Shown: positions 6,947 through 14,976, counted from the stretch's first letter. The stretch is 29,815 nucleotides of DNA from UBA6120 sp964495145 (GCA_964495145.1 CAZBUP010000015.1:1-29815); one strand, 5' to 3'. Notes: generated by a model not told the origin, from the sequence alone. A program made the numbers and translations.

Positions 6947-8211
6947 TTATCGGTGATTTTCTTGCGCATGATGGCCATGTACAGGGCCGTGTTCAATTCG
7001 TCGAAGGGGAAATATTGCTTTTCATAGACCAAGTTAAAATCTTGATGTTCTTCCAAAAAGGAAGCAATCAGGTATTGGCCTTCCTTCTTGTTCAGGGTGT
7101 TGACCCCATAGGCGAAGAGGCCGCCTTCGGCCACGAACTGCGAGGCTTCCAAGATGGTTTCCTTCTGCTCGGCGATCAATCCGTCGATTTGGTCTTGTTC
7201 GAAATGGATGAAGAAATCCGGGAGCGATCGAATCAAGTCGAACTTGGAGCAGTTGCTGACCACGATGACGAAATCCTGCGGGTGGCTCACATGCGTGATC
7301 AGGAGTTTCGGGGTGCTTTCATAAACCAGGATGTTGGTCAATCCGAAATTAGCGATGGCTTTTTGAATGTCAAGTTTCCGGGCGATGGAATTGGTGGCCA
7401 CTTGGACTTTGTTCTTGTTGTTGGTGGCGATGGGGATTTCCAAATAAAGGGCATTGGGGCGCGTCTCCACGATCAAGACGTCGCCGAACATGGTCGAGAA
7501 ATCGAACTTGTTCAAGATGTCGGTGACCGCCAAGCGTTGCTGGAACAAATGGTTTTCGGCGAAAGCCGGGCGATGTTTGAGCGGTTCTTTGCCTTGATAG
7601 ATGACCGTATGCGGAATCGGGCCGGTCGTAAAGTGGGAGTCGGCTTCGACAATCGATTCGACCGTGGCCTTGAAATCGTTGACGCGGCAAGCTTGGAGCA
7701 CGGCTTGGTTGTTGGCCTTGAGGATCTTGAAGGTATTGGGGACCCCAAAGTGTTTCTGCCACATGTTGACGAGCCATAGCGGGGTGTTGAATTTCAAAGA
7801 CAGGTATTCAACGGCCTTCGTGGGGATTTCCTCGCCGATCAATTGATTGCCCGGCTGCGTCTGCAAGAGGAAATGGTCGATTTCCGGTTCCGCCAGGTTC
7901 AATCCGAGCAGGTGATGCTTCATGTAGGTGATCGATTCCTCATAGGGAATGCGCTTAATGAAAATGACGTTGCCGAGAACGACTTGGAGCAACAGCTGAT
8001 CGGCACTCGTTAGGTTGGGAAACCGCTTGGCGACGGCATATTGGAGCAACAGGTGATGATGGAGTTCGCAGCTCGTCAAGGAACGAACCAAACTTTGAAT
8101 CGAGAATTCGACCGCGCTGCGGCTGAAAACGGTCCGCACCGCCGCGGAAAACGATTGTTTGCCTTCGATGATTTCCACTAGGATGTCGCGTGAATGTTCA
8201 AATGCTTTCAT
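6943..8211 (-). CDS. Degenerate RsmB/Sun-family protein (probably inactive rRNA m5C methyltransferase)
   Basis: This 422-residue protein is colinear with RsmB, the 16S rRNA m5C967 methyltransferase. A NusB-like N-terminal domain (about 1-120) is followed by the RsmB linker pattern (LSLKFNTPLWLVNMW at 136-150) and a Rossmann-like region ending in FGLTNI. The expected catalytic motifs are missing. Motif I, usually AAPGGKT, is replaced by ETRPNAL (249-255). Motif IV, usually DAPCSG, reads VVSNCS (317-322). The motif VI TC nucleophile pair is replaced by VNT (370-372). The reading frame is intact, so it is maintained as a protein, perhaps as an RNA-binding or ribosome assembly factor. GAGG lies 6 nt before the ATG. 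Confidence 0.8.
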   Translation of the reverse strand: MKAFEHSRDILVEIIEGKQSFSAAVRTVFSRSAVEFSIQSLVRSLTSCELHHHLLLQYAVAKRFPNLTSADQLLLQVVLGNVIFIKRIPYEESITYMKHHLLGLNLAEPEIDHFLLQTQPGNQLIGEEIPTKAVEYLSLKFNTPLWLVNMWQKHFGVPNTFKILKANNQAVLQACRVNDFKATVESIVEADSHFTTGPIPHTVIYQGKEPLKHRPAFAENHLFQQRLAVTDILNKFDFSTMFGDVLIVETRPNALYLEIPIATNNKNKVQVATNSIARKLDIQKAIANFGLTNILVYESTPKLLITHVSHPQDFVIVVSNCSKFDLIRSLPDFFIHFEQDQIDGLIAEQKETILEASQFVAEGGLFAYGVNTLNKKEGQYLIASFLEEHQDFNLVYEKQYFPFDELNTALYMAIMRKKITDK

Positions 8212-8234
8212 AAGGGGCCTCGTGTCCCACTTTC

Positions 8235-8265
8235 AGTATCGTGTTTTTAGTTATCGGGTAGTCAA
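8235..8265 (-). promoter_or_regulatory. Possible internal promoter for the rsmB-like gene
   Basis: On the minus strand TTGACT (8265-8260) is followed after 19 bases by GATACT (8240-8235), in a 69-base gap that is the widest in the cluster. The -35 is good and the spacer is long. It would split the cluster into gmk-priA-DUF1904 and rsmB-to-2120 units. Confidence 0.4.
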
Positions 8266-8280
8266 CAATGGGCGACTTGG

Positions 8281-8733
8281 CTATTTTTTCTTGGGTTGGG
8301 CAGGGCCGGCTTGTTGGGCGAAGACGTCGCCTTGATATACTTCGGCCGCTTCTTCATCGGGTGGTTCCGTCAGTTGGACTTGGTTTGATTCGGTGATGAA
8401 CTTCGGATAATCCTGATCGTAGTCCTGATACCGGTCGCCCGGTTCGTAATAATAGAATTCGACCGCCGCGTGGATGACTTGGGTTTTCAAATATTTGAGC
8501 AAATAAGCCGCCACGGCGTTTTGTTTGGCTTTGAATTGGATCGGGGCATGGACGTGGGCGATGGTATGCCAAGAAGTCTGGTCTACCCCGTCGTGGAGCA
8601 GGAAACTTTCAGGCGCGTAGACGAATAGCTCTTCGTTTTCCAAGGCGAGCAGTTTCACCAGTTGGCCATGGATGGCTTTGCTGACGTGTTGGCTGATGTA
8701 GGGGTCAAGTCCCAGTAATGAGATGGTAATCAT
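8281..8733 (-). CDS. DUF1904-like protein, function unknown
   Basis: This 150-residue protein begins MITISLLGLDPYISQHVSKA. It alternates short strands and helices and has the sequence TSWHTIAHVHAP in the middle, then a long acidic and Pro/Gln-rich tail (about 105-150) ending in KKK. The first 105 residues resemble, from memory, the DUF1904 family, small proteins with a tautomerase-like fold and no assigned function. The match is not certain. It sits between priA and rsmB, where def and fmt are found in Bacillus. GAGG lies 6-7 nt before the ATG. Confidence 0.55.
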   Translation of the reverse strand: MITISLLGLDPYISQHVSKAIHGQLVKLLALENEELFVYAPESFLLHDGVDQTSWHTIAHVHAPIQFKAKQNAVAAYLLKYLKTQVIHAAVEFYYYEPGDRYQDYDQDYPKFITESNQVQLTEPPDEEAAEVYQGDVFAQQAGPAQPKKK

Positions 8734-8757
8734 AAGTGTCCTCGGGTTAGGCGTCTA

Positions 8758-8787
8758 TTATGACATAAAATACTTTAAATGTCATAA
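8758..8787. repeat. 9-bp perfect inverted repeat at the priA 3' end
   Basis: TTATGACAT and ATGTCATAA are perfect inverted arms (8758-8766 and 8779-8787) around a 12-base AT-rich loop. The repeat spans the priA stop codon and the start of the gap before the DUF1904-like gene. No T-run follows, so it is not a standard terminator. It could be a protein-binding operator, since the inner arm contributes to a CATAAT -10-like sequence on the minus strand. Confidence 0.5.
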
Positions 8788-10958
8788 GGATCGATATTGA
8801 CGTAAAGGCGCGTCATCGTTTTGGGCCCCATCAATTCGAGGAGGGTCTTCAAGGTCGGGGCGATGACTTCGAACCGCTTGTATTTTACCAAAATTATCCG
8901 TCGATGAACACCGCCTAGGAAGCCGATGTAAGGGGCACTCGGCCCGATGATTTCGATCTCTTCGGCCAGTTTACCGGTCAAATGGTTGACTAACGTTTCG
9001 GCCACTTGCACGACGAGGTCTTCGTTTTTTCCGGTCACCAATAGGGATAGCACATAGCAATAGGGCGGATAGTTGGCCAATTTGCGATGCTGCATTTCCA
9101 CTTTGAAGAATTGCTCGTAATCCTGCTTGGCCCCCAGAACCACCGCATAGTGACTCGGGGCATAGGTCTGGATAATGGCTCGGCCCGGGATGTGGCCACG
9201 GCCTGAACGGCCGACGGCTTGGGCAATCAACTGGAAGGTCCGCTCGGCCGAGCGAAAACTCGGGAGCGTCAAACCAATGTCGGCCAAGACCAAGCCCACC
9301 AAGGTGACGTTTGGAAAATCATGGCCTTTGGCTACCATTTGGGTGCCAATCAAGACATCGGCTTCATGGCGGGCGAATCGCTCCAAGGTCTTGGCGATGG
9401 TTTGTCGGACTTTGCTCGAATCCGAGTCCAGCTTTAATAAACGGACCGCGGGGAAAAGCCTCTGCGTCTCTTCGACGATGCGCTCGGTCCCGAACCCCTG
9501 TTTCATGAACGAGGCCGCGCCGCAAGCTGGGCACGTGGTCGGAAAGCTCTCCAGGTAACCGCAATGATGGCATTTGAGCATGTGGTCTTTTTGATGATAA
9601 GTCAAGGCAATCTGGCAGGTCGGGCATTTGAAAACGTGTTGGCAGCTTCGGCAAGTGAGCGTCGGGGCATAGCCCCGTCGATTAATCAAGAGCACGACCT
9701 GCTGGTTATTTCGTAAAGTGGCGGCCATGGCTTGACGCAGTTCGACCGAGAACAAAGAAGATTCGCGATCGACGTGGCGCGGATCGAGCATGTCCACTAC
9801 TTCGGTTTCGGGCAACGCCAAGTCATTGATGCGTTGCGGTAAACGCAGGTGGTGGTAGACTCCCTTAAAAGCCCGAGCCCGCGATTCGAGCGATGGCGTA
9901 GCCGAGCCCAGGATGACCTTAGCCTGATGATAGGCGCCCCGACGGATGGCGACGTCCCGGGCATGGTAAAACGGCAAGGTGTCCTGCTTATAGGTTTCGA
10001 CGTGTTCTTCGTCGAGAACGATTAAACCGATATTTGCTAGTGGCGCGAAGACGGCGCTGCGTGCCCCGACCACGATTTGGGCTTCGCCTCGGGCGATGCG
10101 ACGATATTCGTCATATTTTTCGGCCGGGGTCAATTCCGAATGCAAAATGGCGACCTGGCCGGCAAATCGCGATAAGAAATACGCCACCATCATCGGGGTC
10201 AAAGCAATCTCGGGTACGATCATCAGGACGGTTTTTCCTTGTGATAAGGCCCGTTCCGATAAGGCTAAATATACTTCGGTTTTGCCACTTCCGGTAACGC
10301 CTTGAAGCAAATAAACCGCCTCGGAAGAGGCAATCGTTTCGGCTACGACCCGTTCCTGGTCTTGGCTCAACTGGGGGGCCGATTTGCGTTCGGGTTCCGG
10401 CAACACGAGACGAGTTCGCTCTTGTTGATAGACGACGACCCGCTTCTTGGCGATCAATTGTTTCAAGATGGACGGCGAACGGCAATCGCGCTTGGAGAAA
10501 ATCGGCTCATTGGAGATCAGCCGCAACCACTCAATTTGCTTCAGTGTCAAATCGGTTTCATCGGTGTTCACGACCCGAACAAAATCGTCGTAAGCGATTT
10601 TCGGTCCTTTTAATGCCGATTTCTTGGGTTTCAGGCTTTGGGGTAGCATCGCTTGCAGCACGCTGATGCGAGGCCAGAGATTGTCTTCGGCCAAACTTAA
10701 TGCCAGTTCCATCAATTCATCGTTCAGGAGCGGTTCTTGGTCGATGATTGAAAGAATCGGAAGGATCTTCATCGAAGTACCGGTCGGCACGGCGAATACC
10801 TCATGGGCATCGAGTACGTAGCCGATCAAAGTTTGATGGTTGAAAGTGACCAAGACGCGAAAGCCGCGCCGATGGCCGAGAAAACCATCATACGAATATG
10901 AAAAAGGCCGATCGAGCTGCAGCGAGGCATGTTCGATCAAGACGTCTAGAAGCCACAT
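8775..10958 (-). CDS. priA: Primosomal replication restart helicase PriA
   Basis: This 727-residue superfamily 2 DNA helicase reloads the replisome at stalled forks. It has the N-terminal DNA-binding domain (LQLDRPFSYSYDG), Walker A GVTGSGKT (about 220-227), the DEEH box and the two four-cysteine zinc clusters (CRSCQHVFKCPTC and CHHCGYLESFPTTCPAC). The helicase C-terminal motif AVGRSGRG is also present. I chose the ATG at 10958 (MWLLDVLIEH), one base after the gmk stop, because it matches the usual PriA N-terminus. An in-frame ATG at 10979 would add seven residues and overlap gmk. In Bacillus rpoZ and coaBC lie between gmk and priA; here they are absent. Confidence 0.95.
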   Translation of the reverse strand: MWLLDVLIEHASLQLDRPFSYSYDGFLGHRRGFRVLVTFNHQTLIGYVLDAHEVFAVPTGTSMKILPILSIIDQEPLLNDELMELALSLAEDNLWPRISVLQAMLPQSLKPKKSALKGPKIAYDDFVRVVNTDETDLTLKQIEWLRLISNEPIFSKRDCRSPSILKQLIAKKRVVVYQQERTRLVLPEPERKSAPQLSQDQERVVAETIASSEAVYLLQGVTGSGKTEVYLALSERALSQGKTVLMIVPEIALTPMMVAYFLSRFAGQVAILHSELTPAEKYDEYRRIARGEAQIVVGARSAVFAPLANIGLIVLDEEHVETYKQDTLPFYHARDVAIRRGAYHQAKVILGSATPSLESRARAFKGVYHHLRLPQRINDLALPETEVVDMLDPRHVDRESSLFSVELRQAMAATLRNNQQVVLLINRRGYAPTLTCRSCQHVFKCPTCQIALTYHQKDHMLKCHHCGYLESFPTTCPACGAASFMKQGFGTERIVEETQRLFPAVRLLKLDSDSSKVRQTIAKTLERFARHEADVLIGTQMVAKGHDFPNVTLVGLVLADIGLTLPSFRSAERTFQLIAQAVGRSGRGHIPGRAIIQTYAPSHYAVVLGAKQDYEQFFKVEMQHRKLANYPPYCYVLSLLVTGKNEDLVVQVAETLVNHLTGKLAEEIEIIGPSAPYIGFLGGVHRRIILVKYKRFEVIAPTLKTLLELMGPKTMTRLYVNIDPYDI

Positions 10959-10959
10959 A

Positions 10960-11571
10960 TTAGCGTTTGCCGGCGTCAATTAAATGGCGAATCCGGTTAC
11001 GAATGATTTTTTGAATTTCCCGGGCGGCGCGTTTGACCGAATCGTTTAAGACCACGAAATCATAATGCTCTTGGTTGGTCATTTCGCGGCGGGCTTTTTC
11101 AAGTCGTTGCTGGATGATGTTTTCCGGTTCCGTCGAGCGGCGGGTGATGCGTTCTTTTAAGGCTTCGAACGAGGGCGGCACGAGGAAAATCGACAAGACG
11201 TCCTCGCCATGCAATTTGCTCATGACTTGCTTGGCGCCTTCGACTTCGATCTCCAGGATGACGTTCATGCCTTCGTTGCGTAATTTTTCGACGTAGGTGC
11301 TTGGGGTCCCGTACCGATTGCCGACGAACTCGGCCCATTCCAGGAACTCGTTATCGGCCAAGGCGTGGTTGAATTCTTCCTGGGTGACGAAAAAGTAATC
11401 AAAACCTTCGCGTTCGTGGGGGCGTCGGGGCCGTGTGGTCATGCTGACCGAATACACGAGGCGCAAAGACCGATCGGTCATCACTTGGCGGCGAACCGTG
11501 CCTTTGCCAACGCCGCTCGGTCCGCTGATGATGATTAATAATCCTTTTTGCAATTGTTTTCGCTTAAACAT
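10960..11571 (-). CDS. gmk: Guanylate kinase
   Basis: This 203-residue enzyme phosphorylates GMP to GDP with ATP. The P-loop SGPSGVGKGT, the GMP-binding segment TRPRRPHEREGFDYFFV, and EFVGNRYGTP are all present, and length is typical. It heads the cluster. The ATG is only 11 bases downstream of a TATAAT on the minus strand and has no Shine-Dalgarno, so the leader would be about 5 nt. It is divergent from the RqcH-like gene, as the related genes lie near each other in Bacillus. Confidence 0.96.
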   Translation of the reverse strand: MFKRKQLQKGLLIIISGPSGVGKGTVRRQVMTDRSLRLVYSVSMTTRPRRPHEREGFDYFFVTQEEFNHALADNEFLEWAEFVGNRYGTPSTYVEKLRNEGMNVILEIEVEGAKQVMSKLHGEDVLSIFLVPPSFEALKERITRRSTEPENIIQQRLEKARREMTNQEHYDFVVLNDSVKRAAREIQKIIRNRIRHLIDAGKR

Positions 11572-11582
11572 ATTGATAGTTT

Positions 11583-11612
11583 ATTATATTAGATTTCTTA
11601 AGGTTAAATCAA
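11583..11612 (-). promoter_or_regulatory. gmk promoter with a very short leader
   Basis: On the minus strand TTGATT (11612-11607), an 18-base spacer and TATAAT (11588-11583) form a sigma-A-type promoter. Transcription would begin about 5 bases before the gmk ATG at 11571. It shares the 71-base gap with the divergent promoter at 11627-11635. Confidence 0.6.
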
Positions 11613-11626
11613 TGAAAAACCGGCTA

Positions 11627-11635
11627 TGATATACT
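11627..11635 (+). promoter_or_regulatory. Extended -10 promoter 7 nt before the ATG (leaderless candidate)
   Basis: TGATATACT is an extended -10 element. Seven bases follow before the ATG at 11643, with no Shine-Dalgarno, so the message of the RqcH-like gene would start at its initiation codon. Confidence 0.55.
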
Positions 11636-11642
11636 TTAGAAT

Positions 11643-13028
11643 ATGACGGAGACGACCACATCCTTTCAAGAATCCATGGCTGAATTGGCGGACGCCCTCG
11701 TCGGCAAGCACATCACCGACATTCGGAACCTGACCGACCGCGATTACCTATTCATCTTTTCGGAAACCAAGGAAAAGATGCTGGCCGTTTCGCTTCGAAA
11801 CGAAAGTCCCCTGGCCACTTTGATTGATGCGCCGCCCTTTTGGAGCGAACTGGCTAAGGTCCGCCACGAAGTATTGAAACACCATTTGTTCAAAATGAAA
11901 ATCGACACCTGCGCCAGCCTCGACCCGCATGAAGTCCTCGTGTTCGACGGCCATAAGAAGGGTCCCGATTTCCAACTAGTCCATTATCGGCTCATCTTGG
12001 AACTGATCAAAGGCCATCCTAATTTGATATTGACCCAGAACGAAACGATCATCTATGCCCACAAGACCTTTGGTCTCGATCAAGTCCGTCCCTTGGTGAT
12101 CAAGGGGGCTTATACGGCGCCGGTCCGAGGGGGCGCGCTTGCCAAGCCGCGGCGCTTTGACGTGGAGATTGCCCGCTTCCGAGACACCATCAATCAAACG
12201 ATATTGGACGAGCAAGCCAAGCCGTGGCTCAAAATCGCCAAGCGCCGCCACGGGCAGCTCGAACGAAAAATCGCCGCGCTCGAACAAGACAAAGCCGCTT
12301 GGCTTCTTCAGCTGGACGCCCGCCACCACGCCGACCTGCTATTGACCTATGCCTCGAAAGACGACCATGCCGAATCGATTACCATCGACGGCATCACCAT
12401 CAAACTGGACCTGGCCTATCCCATCAAGGACAATGCCCGGCGTTTGTATAAAACCTATCGGAAAGCGAAACAAGCCATGGAGCCACTCCAAGAACAACTC
12501 GACTTGGCCCGGCATGAATGGCAAGACTTGACAGTTTTGCTTCAGAAACCTAACCCAACGACCAATTACGAACTCGAGGCGATCATCGAAACGCTTCGGG
12601 CTTGGAAACTGCTTCCGGTGGCCAAAGAAATGACGCTTCCCGGCGAGACCACAGCCCGATTCCCTTACGAATTAATTTTTCAAGGAACCCGTTATCTATT
12701 TGGTCGCAACGCTTTGCAAAACGATTATCTGACTTTCAAATTCGCTCGGCCGACCGATTGGTTTTTTCACATTAAGGACACCCCCGGCGCCCATGTCATC
12801 GTCCAAGACAGCCAGCCGACATCAAAGCTCATCAACACCGCCGCCACCCTGGCCATTCTTTTATCGAAACGAGCCGATGGGGAAGTCGCCTACGCCCAAG
12901 TGCAAACTTTACGCAAAGGCAAGAAACCCGGCCAAGTGCTCATGAAACGAAGCCAATCATTGCGAATCGGACACGTCGATGACGAGATTGCCAAGGCGCT
13001 AGCCTCGGCTAAACGAACTCAAAGGTAA
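11643..13028 (+). CDS. rqcH: Shortened RqcH/FbpA-like NFACT protein
   Basis: RqcH binds stalled 50S subunits carrying peptidyl-tRNA and adds C-terminal alanine tails. This 461-residue homologue keeps an NFACT-N-like region (about 10-170, with ELIKGHPNLIL), a coiled-coil section (about 190-300) and a clear NFACT-R domain (about 340-450, LFGRNALQNDYLTFKFARPT and HIKDTPGAHVIV). It is about 100 residues shorter than Bacillus RqcH. The region that would hold the HhH domain (roughly 170-190 here) is nearly absent. At the site of the essential Asp-Arg pair (GLDRI in Bacillus, from memory) it reads SLDPHEV (92-98), so the Arg is missing. It overlaps trmL tail-to-tail by 10 bases. Alanine-tailing activity is therefore uncertain. 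Confidence 0.85.
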   Translation: MTETTTSFQESMAELADALVGKHITDIRNLTDRDYLFIFSETKEKMLAVSLRNESPLATLIDAPPFWSELAKVRHEVLKHHLFKMKIDTCASLDPHEVLVFDGHKKGPDFQLVHYRLILELIKGHPNLILTQNETIIYAHKTFGLDQVRPLVIKGAYTAPVRGGALAKPRRFDVEIARFRDTINQTILDEQAKPWLKIAKRRHGQLERKIAALEQDKAAWLLQLDARHHADLLLTYASKDDHAESITIDGITIKLDLAYPIKDNARRLYKTYRKAKQAMEPLQEQLDLARHEWQDLTVLLQKPNPTTNYELEAIIETLRAWKLLPVAKEMTLPGETTARFPYELIFQGTRYLFGRNALQNDYLTFKFARPTDWFFHIKDTPGAHVIVQDSQPTSKLINTAATLAILLSKRADGEVAYAQVQTLRKGKKPGQVLMKRSQSLRIGHVDDEIAKALASAKRTQR

Positions 13029-13519
13029 TCCGGGCCTTTTAAAACTTCGGTGCGCGCCAGGTTTTCATATCCCTTTTGACGCAGGATTTCATAGACGACC
13101 ACGGCCACGCTGTTCGACAAGTTCAAACTGCGGGCCGATGGCACCATGGGTAGGCGCAGTGTTTTCTTAAGGTTTTCACGCAATATGTCCAGCGGAATCC
13201 CGCTGGATTCGGAGCCGAACATGACATATATCGGCGATTCATCGCGAAAATCGACCTCGCTGTAGACGGATTGCCCGTACCGGGAAATCATCCAAATGTC
13301 CGGATGGTGGCTTTGTTGTTGAAACGATGCATAATCGTCATATACCTGAACATCCAGCATAGTGCCGTAGTCCATGGCCGCTCGGGCTACTTCCTTGCCG
13401 AATAATGAAAAGGAAAATGGGCCGACGATATGCAGCTTGGCGCCGATGGCGGCGCAGGTCCGCATGACGTTGCCGGTGTTCGAGGCCAGTTCTGGGCGAT
13501 ACAAAATGACGTGCAGCAT
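13019..13519 (-). CDS. trmL: tRNA (cytidine/uridine-34 2'-O)-methyltransferase
   Basis: This 166-residue SPOUT-class enzyme methylates the ribose at the wobble position of tRNA-Leu isoacceptors. It starts MLHVILYRPELASNTGNVMR, with the conserved NTGNxxRTC, then FGSESSGIP and the knot region RSLNLSNSVAVVVYEILRQ. Length is typical of TrmL (YibK). CGGAGGAACC precedes the ATG, a good ribosome site. It is divergent from the LicA-like gene and convergent with the RqcH-like gene. Confidence 0.93.
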   Translation of the reverse strand: MLHVILYRPELASNTGNVMRTCAAIGAKLHIVGPFSFSLFGKEVARAAMDYGTMLDVQVYDDYASFQQQSHHPDIWMISRYGQSVYSEVDFRDESPIYVMFGSESSGIPLDILRENLKKTLRLPMVPSARSLNLSNSVAVVVYEILRQKGYENLARTEVLKGPDYL

Positions 13520-13546
13520 GGTTCCTCCGAATCAAGGTGGCTAATA

Positions 13547-13561
13547 TGCTAAGATTATAAT
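13547..13561. promoter_or_regulatory. Overlapping divergent promoters for trmL and the LicA-like gene
   Basis: The plus strand has an extended -10 TGCTAAGAT (13547-13555) six bases before the ATG at 13562, giving a leaderless start. A second TATAAT (13556-13561) abuts the ATG. Because ATTATAAT is palindromic it also presents TATAAT on the minus strand (13559-13554), well placed for trmL with a leader of about 28 nt containing GGAGG. Confidence 0.5.
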
Positions 13562-14374
13562 ATGAAACAAGCCAAAGCGCTTTACAATCAGATCACCGGA
13601 CTGGAAGCCAAGACCATCGTACCGATTCACGGCGGACTCAACAGCGTCAACTATTTGATTAACGGCGAGTTCGTGCTCCGACACAAGAATCCAAGCGTCG
13701 ATACCCGCTATGATCCCCGAAACGAATATTTAGCGGAACGCCTCGTGGCGCCGACGGGGCTAGCCCCGCACTTGCTGCACTTCGATCAAATGTCCGGTGA
13801 CAAACTCACCGCTTATATCGCGCAAAGCGCGTTTTTGTCGCGGCCGCCTGCCATCGCCGAAGTCAAACTCGTGGCCGCCGCCCTGAGAACCCTCCATGGT
13901 TTGAAAGCCGAGAGGATAACCCCTTTCGACCCACTGGCCCGCTATCAGATATACAAAGAGGCATCCCGGATCGACACTCCGTTCCATAACGAAGCGAAAA
14001 TCATCGAATACATCGGCGATCGCTTGGCTCACGACCCGCTCGTGTTCGCCCACAACGATCTGGTTCGCGGCAACATCCTTTTTAAGGACGGCCGCGTCTT
14101 CATCATCGATTACGAATATGCCGGATTGAACCATCCCTTGTTCGATTTGGCTTCCTTCATTACCGAGAACAACCTCACCGATCCGACCTTGATCACCGCC
14201 TTCCTGACGGCTTACTATCAAGAAAAAAACATCCCCTGGCGCGACTTTGAAGTTTTTTGTCGCTTTCTGGACTACCTGTGGTATTACTGGGCCCAGGGCA
14301 TGTTTGTGACGACCGGACAATCGATTTTCAAGACGATCGCGCGGCTCAAATGGTCGCGGATCCGCAAATATTAA
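13562..14374 (+). CDS. LicA/choline kinase-like phosphotransferase
   Basis: This 270-residue member of the APH/choline kinase fold has an N-terminal lobe with GGLNSVNYLI (24-33) and FVLRHK as the ATP-contacting strand. The catalytic loop FAHNDLVRGNILF and the metal-binding segment IIDYEYAGLNHPLFDLA follow. Those features fit LicA-type choline/ethanolamine kinases better than aminoglycoside phosphotransferases. Substrate cannot be fixed from sequence; thiamine kinase-like activity is another option. No lic neighbours are present. It has no Shine-Dalgarno and a -10 box directly upstream. Its stop shares a TTAA with the ppa stop on the other strand. Confidence 0.82.
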   Translation: MKQAKALYNQITGLEAKTIVPIHGGLNSVNYLINGEFVLRHKNPSVDTRYDPRNEYLAERLVAPTGLAPHLLHFDQMSGDKLTAYIAQSAFLSRPPAIAEVKLVAAALRTLHGLKAERITPFDPLARYQIYKEASRIDTPFHNEAKIIEYIGDRLAHDPLVFAHNDLVRGNILFKDGRVFIIDYEYAGLNHPLFDLASFITENNLTDPTLITAFLTAYYQEKNIPWRDFEVFCRFLDYLWYYWAQGMFVTTGQSIFKTIARLKWSRIRKY

Positions 14375-14901
14375 CTTTCGAATTGCTCTTCGTAGCTTTT
14401 GATTGAAGCCGAGATGACGGCCAAGGCTTCTTCTTTGCCTTCGACTTGCGAGACGAAGGTGTCTTTTCCTTCAAGCATTTTATAAACTTGGAAAAAATGC
14501 CGCATTTCCTGGAAGATGTGATCGGGCAAATCCTTCATGTCCCGATAGGCGCTGTAAACCGGGTCATGCTTGGTGATGGCGATGATTTTCTCGTCAATCA
14601 TGCCGCCGTCGATCATCTTGAAGACGCCGATCGGATAGCATTCGACAATGGCGAGCGGCTGGATCGGTTCCGAACACAAAACCAGCACGTCGAGGGGATC
14701 AAGGTCCCCGGCGTAAGTCCGAGGAATGAAACCATAATTTTGCGGATAGTGGGTCGAGGTGAACAGAATCCGGTCCAAGATGATGGTCCCGGTTTCCTTG
14801 TCAAGTTCGTATTTGGTTTTGCTGCCCTTGGAGATCTCAATACAAGCCAAAAAGTTCTCCGGGGTGATGCGTTTGCGGTTGACGTCATGCCATAAGTTCA
14901 T
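14371..14901 (-). CDS. ppa: Inorganic pyrophosphatase, family I
   Basis: This 176-residue cytoplasmic enzyme hydrolyses pyrophosphate and pulls biosynthetic reactions forward. The signature metal-binding segment AGDLDPLDVLVL is present, and the core ISKGSKTKYELDKETG and FTSTHYPQNYGFIP match family I enzymes. Length is typical. GGGAG sits about 10 bases before the ATG, and an extended -10 lies upstream. Family I rather than the Mn-dependent family II of many Bacilli is worth noting. It overlaps the LicA-like gene by 4 bases at the 3' end. Confidence 0.95.
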   Translation of the reverse strand: MNLWHDVNRKRITPENFLACIEISKGSKTKYELDKETGTIILDRILFTSTHYPQNYGFIPRTYAGDLDPLDVLVLCSEPIQPLAIVECYPIGVFKMIDGGMIDEKIIAITKHDPVYSAYRDMKDLPDHIFQEMRHFFQVYKMLEGKDTFVSQVEGKEEALAVISASIKSYEEQFES

Positions 14902-14922
14902 CGGTGCGGTACTCCCGGAAAT

Positions 14923-14931
14923 ATTATAACA
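14923..14931 (-). promoter_or_regulatory. ppa extended -10 promoter
   Basis: On the minus strand this reads TGTTATAAT, a consensus extended -10. The start would fall near 14916, giving a leader of about 15 nt that includes GGGAG. Confidence 0.55.
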
Positions 14932-14960
14932 GCAAGCCTCTCATTCGCACTTACAAAAAA

Positions 14961-14969
14961 TGATATAAT
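14961..14969 (+). promoter_or_regulatory. Extended -10 promoter 7 nt before the ATG (leaderless candidate)
   Basis: TGATATAAT is a consensus extended -10. Seven bases separate it from the ATG at 14977, and there is no Shine-Dalgarno. It is divergent from the ppa promoter. Confidence 0.55.
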
Positions 14970-14976
14970 TCAATGC

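Noticed and set aside
6922..7779. A 285-codon plus-strand open frame opposite the rsmB-like gene
   Set aside because: It is antisense to a gene that aligns to a known family along its whole length, has no ribosome site or family match, and its composition is that of a reverse-complement shadow.
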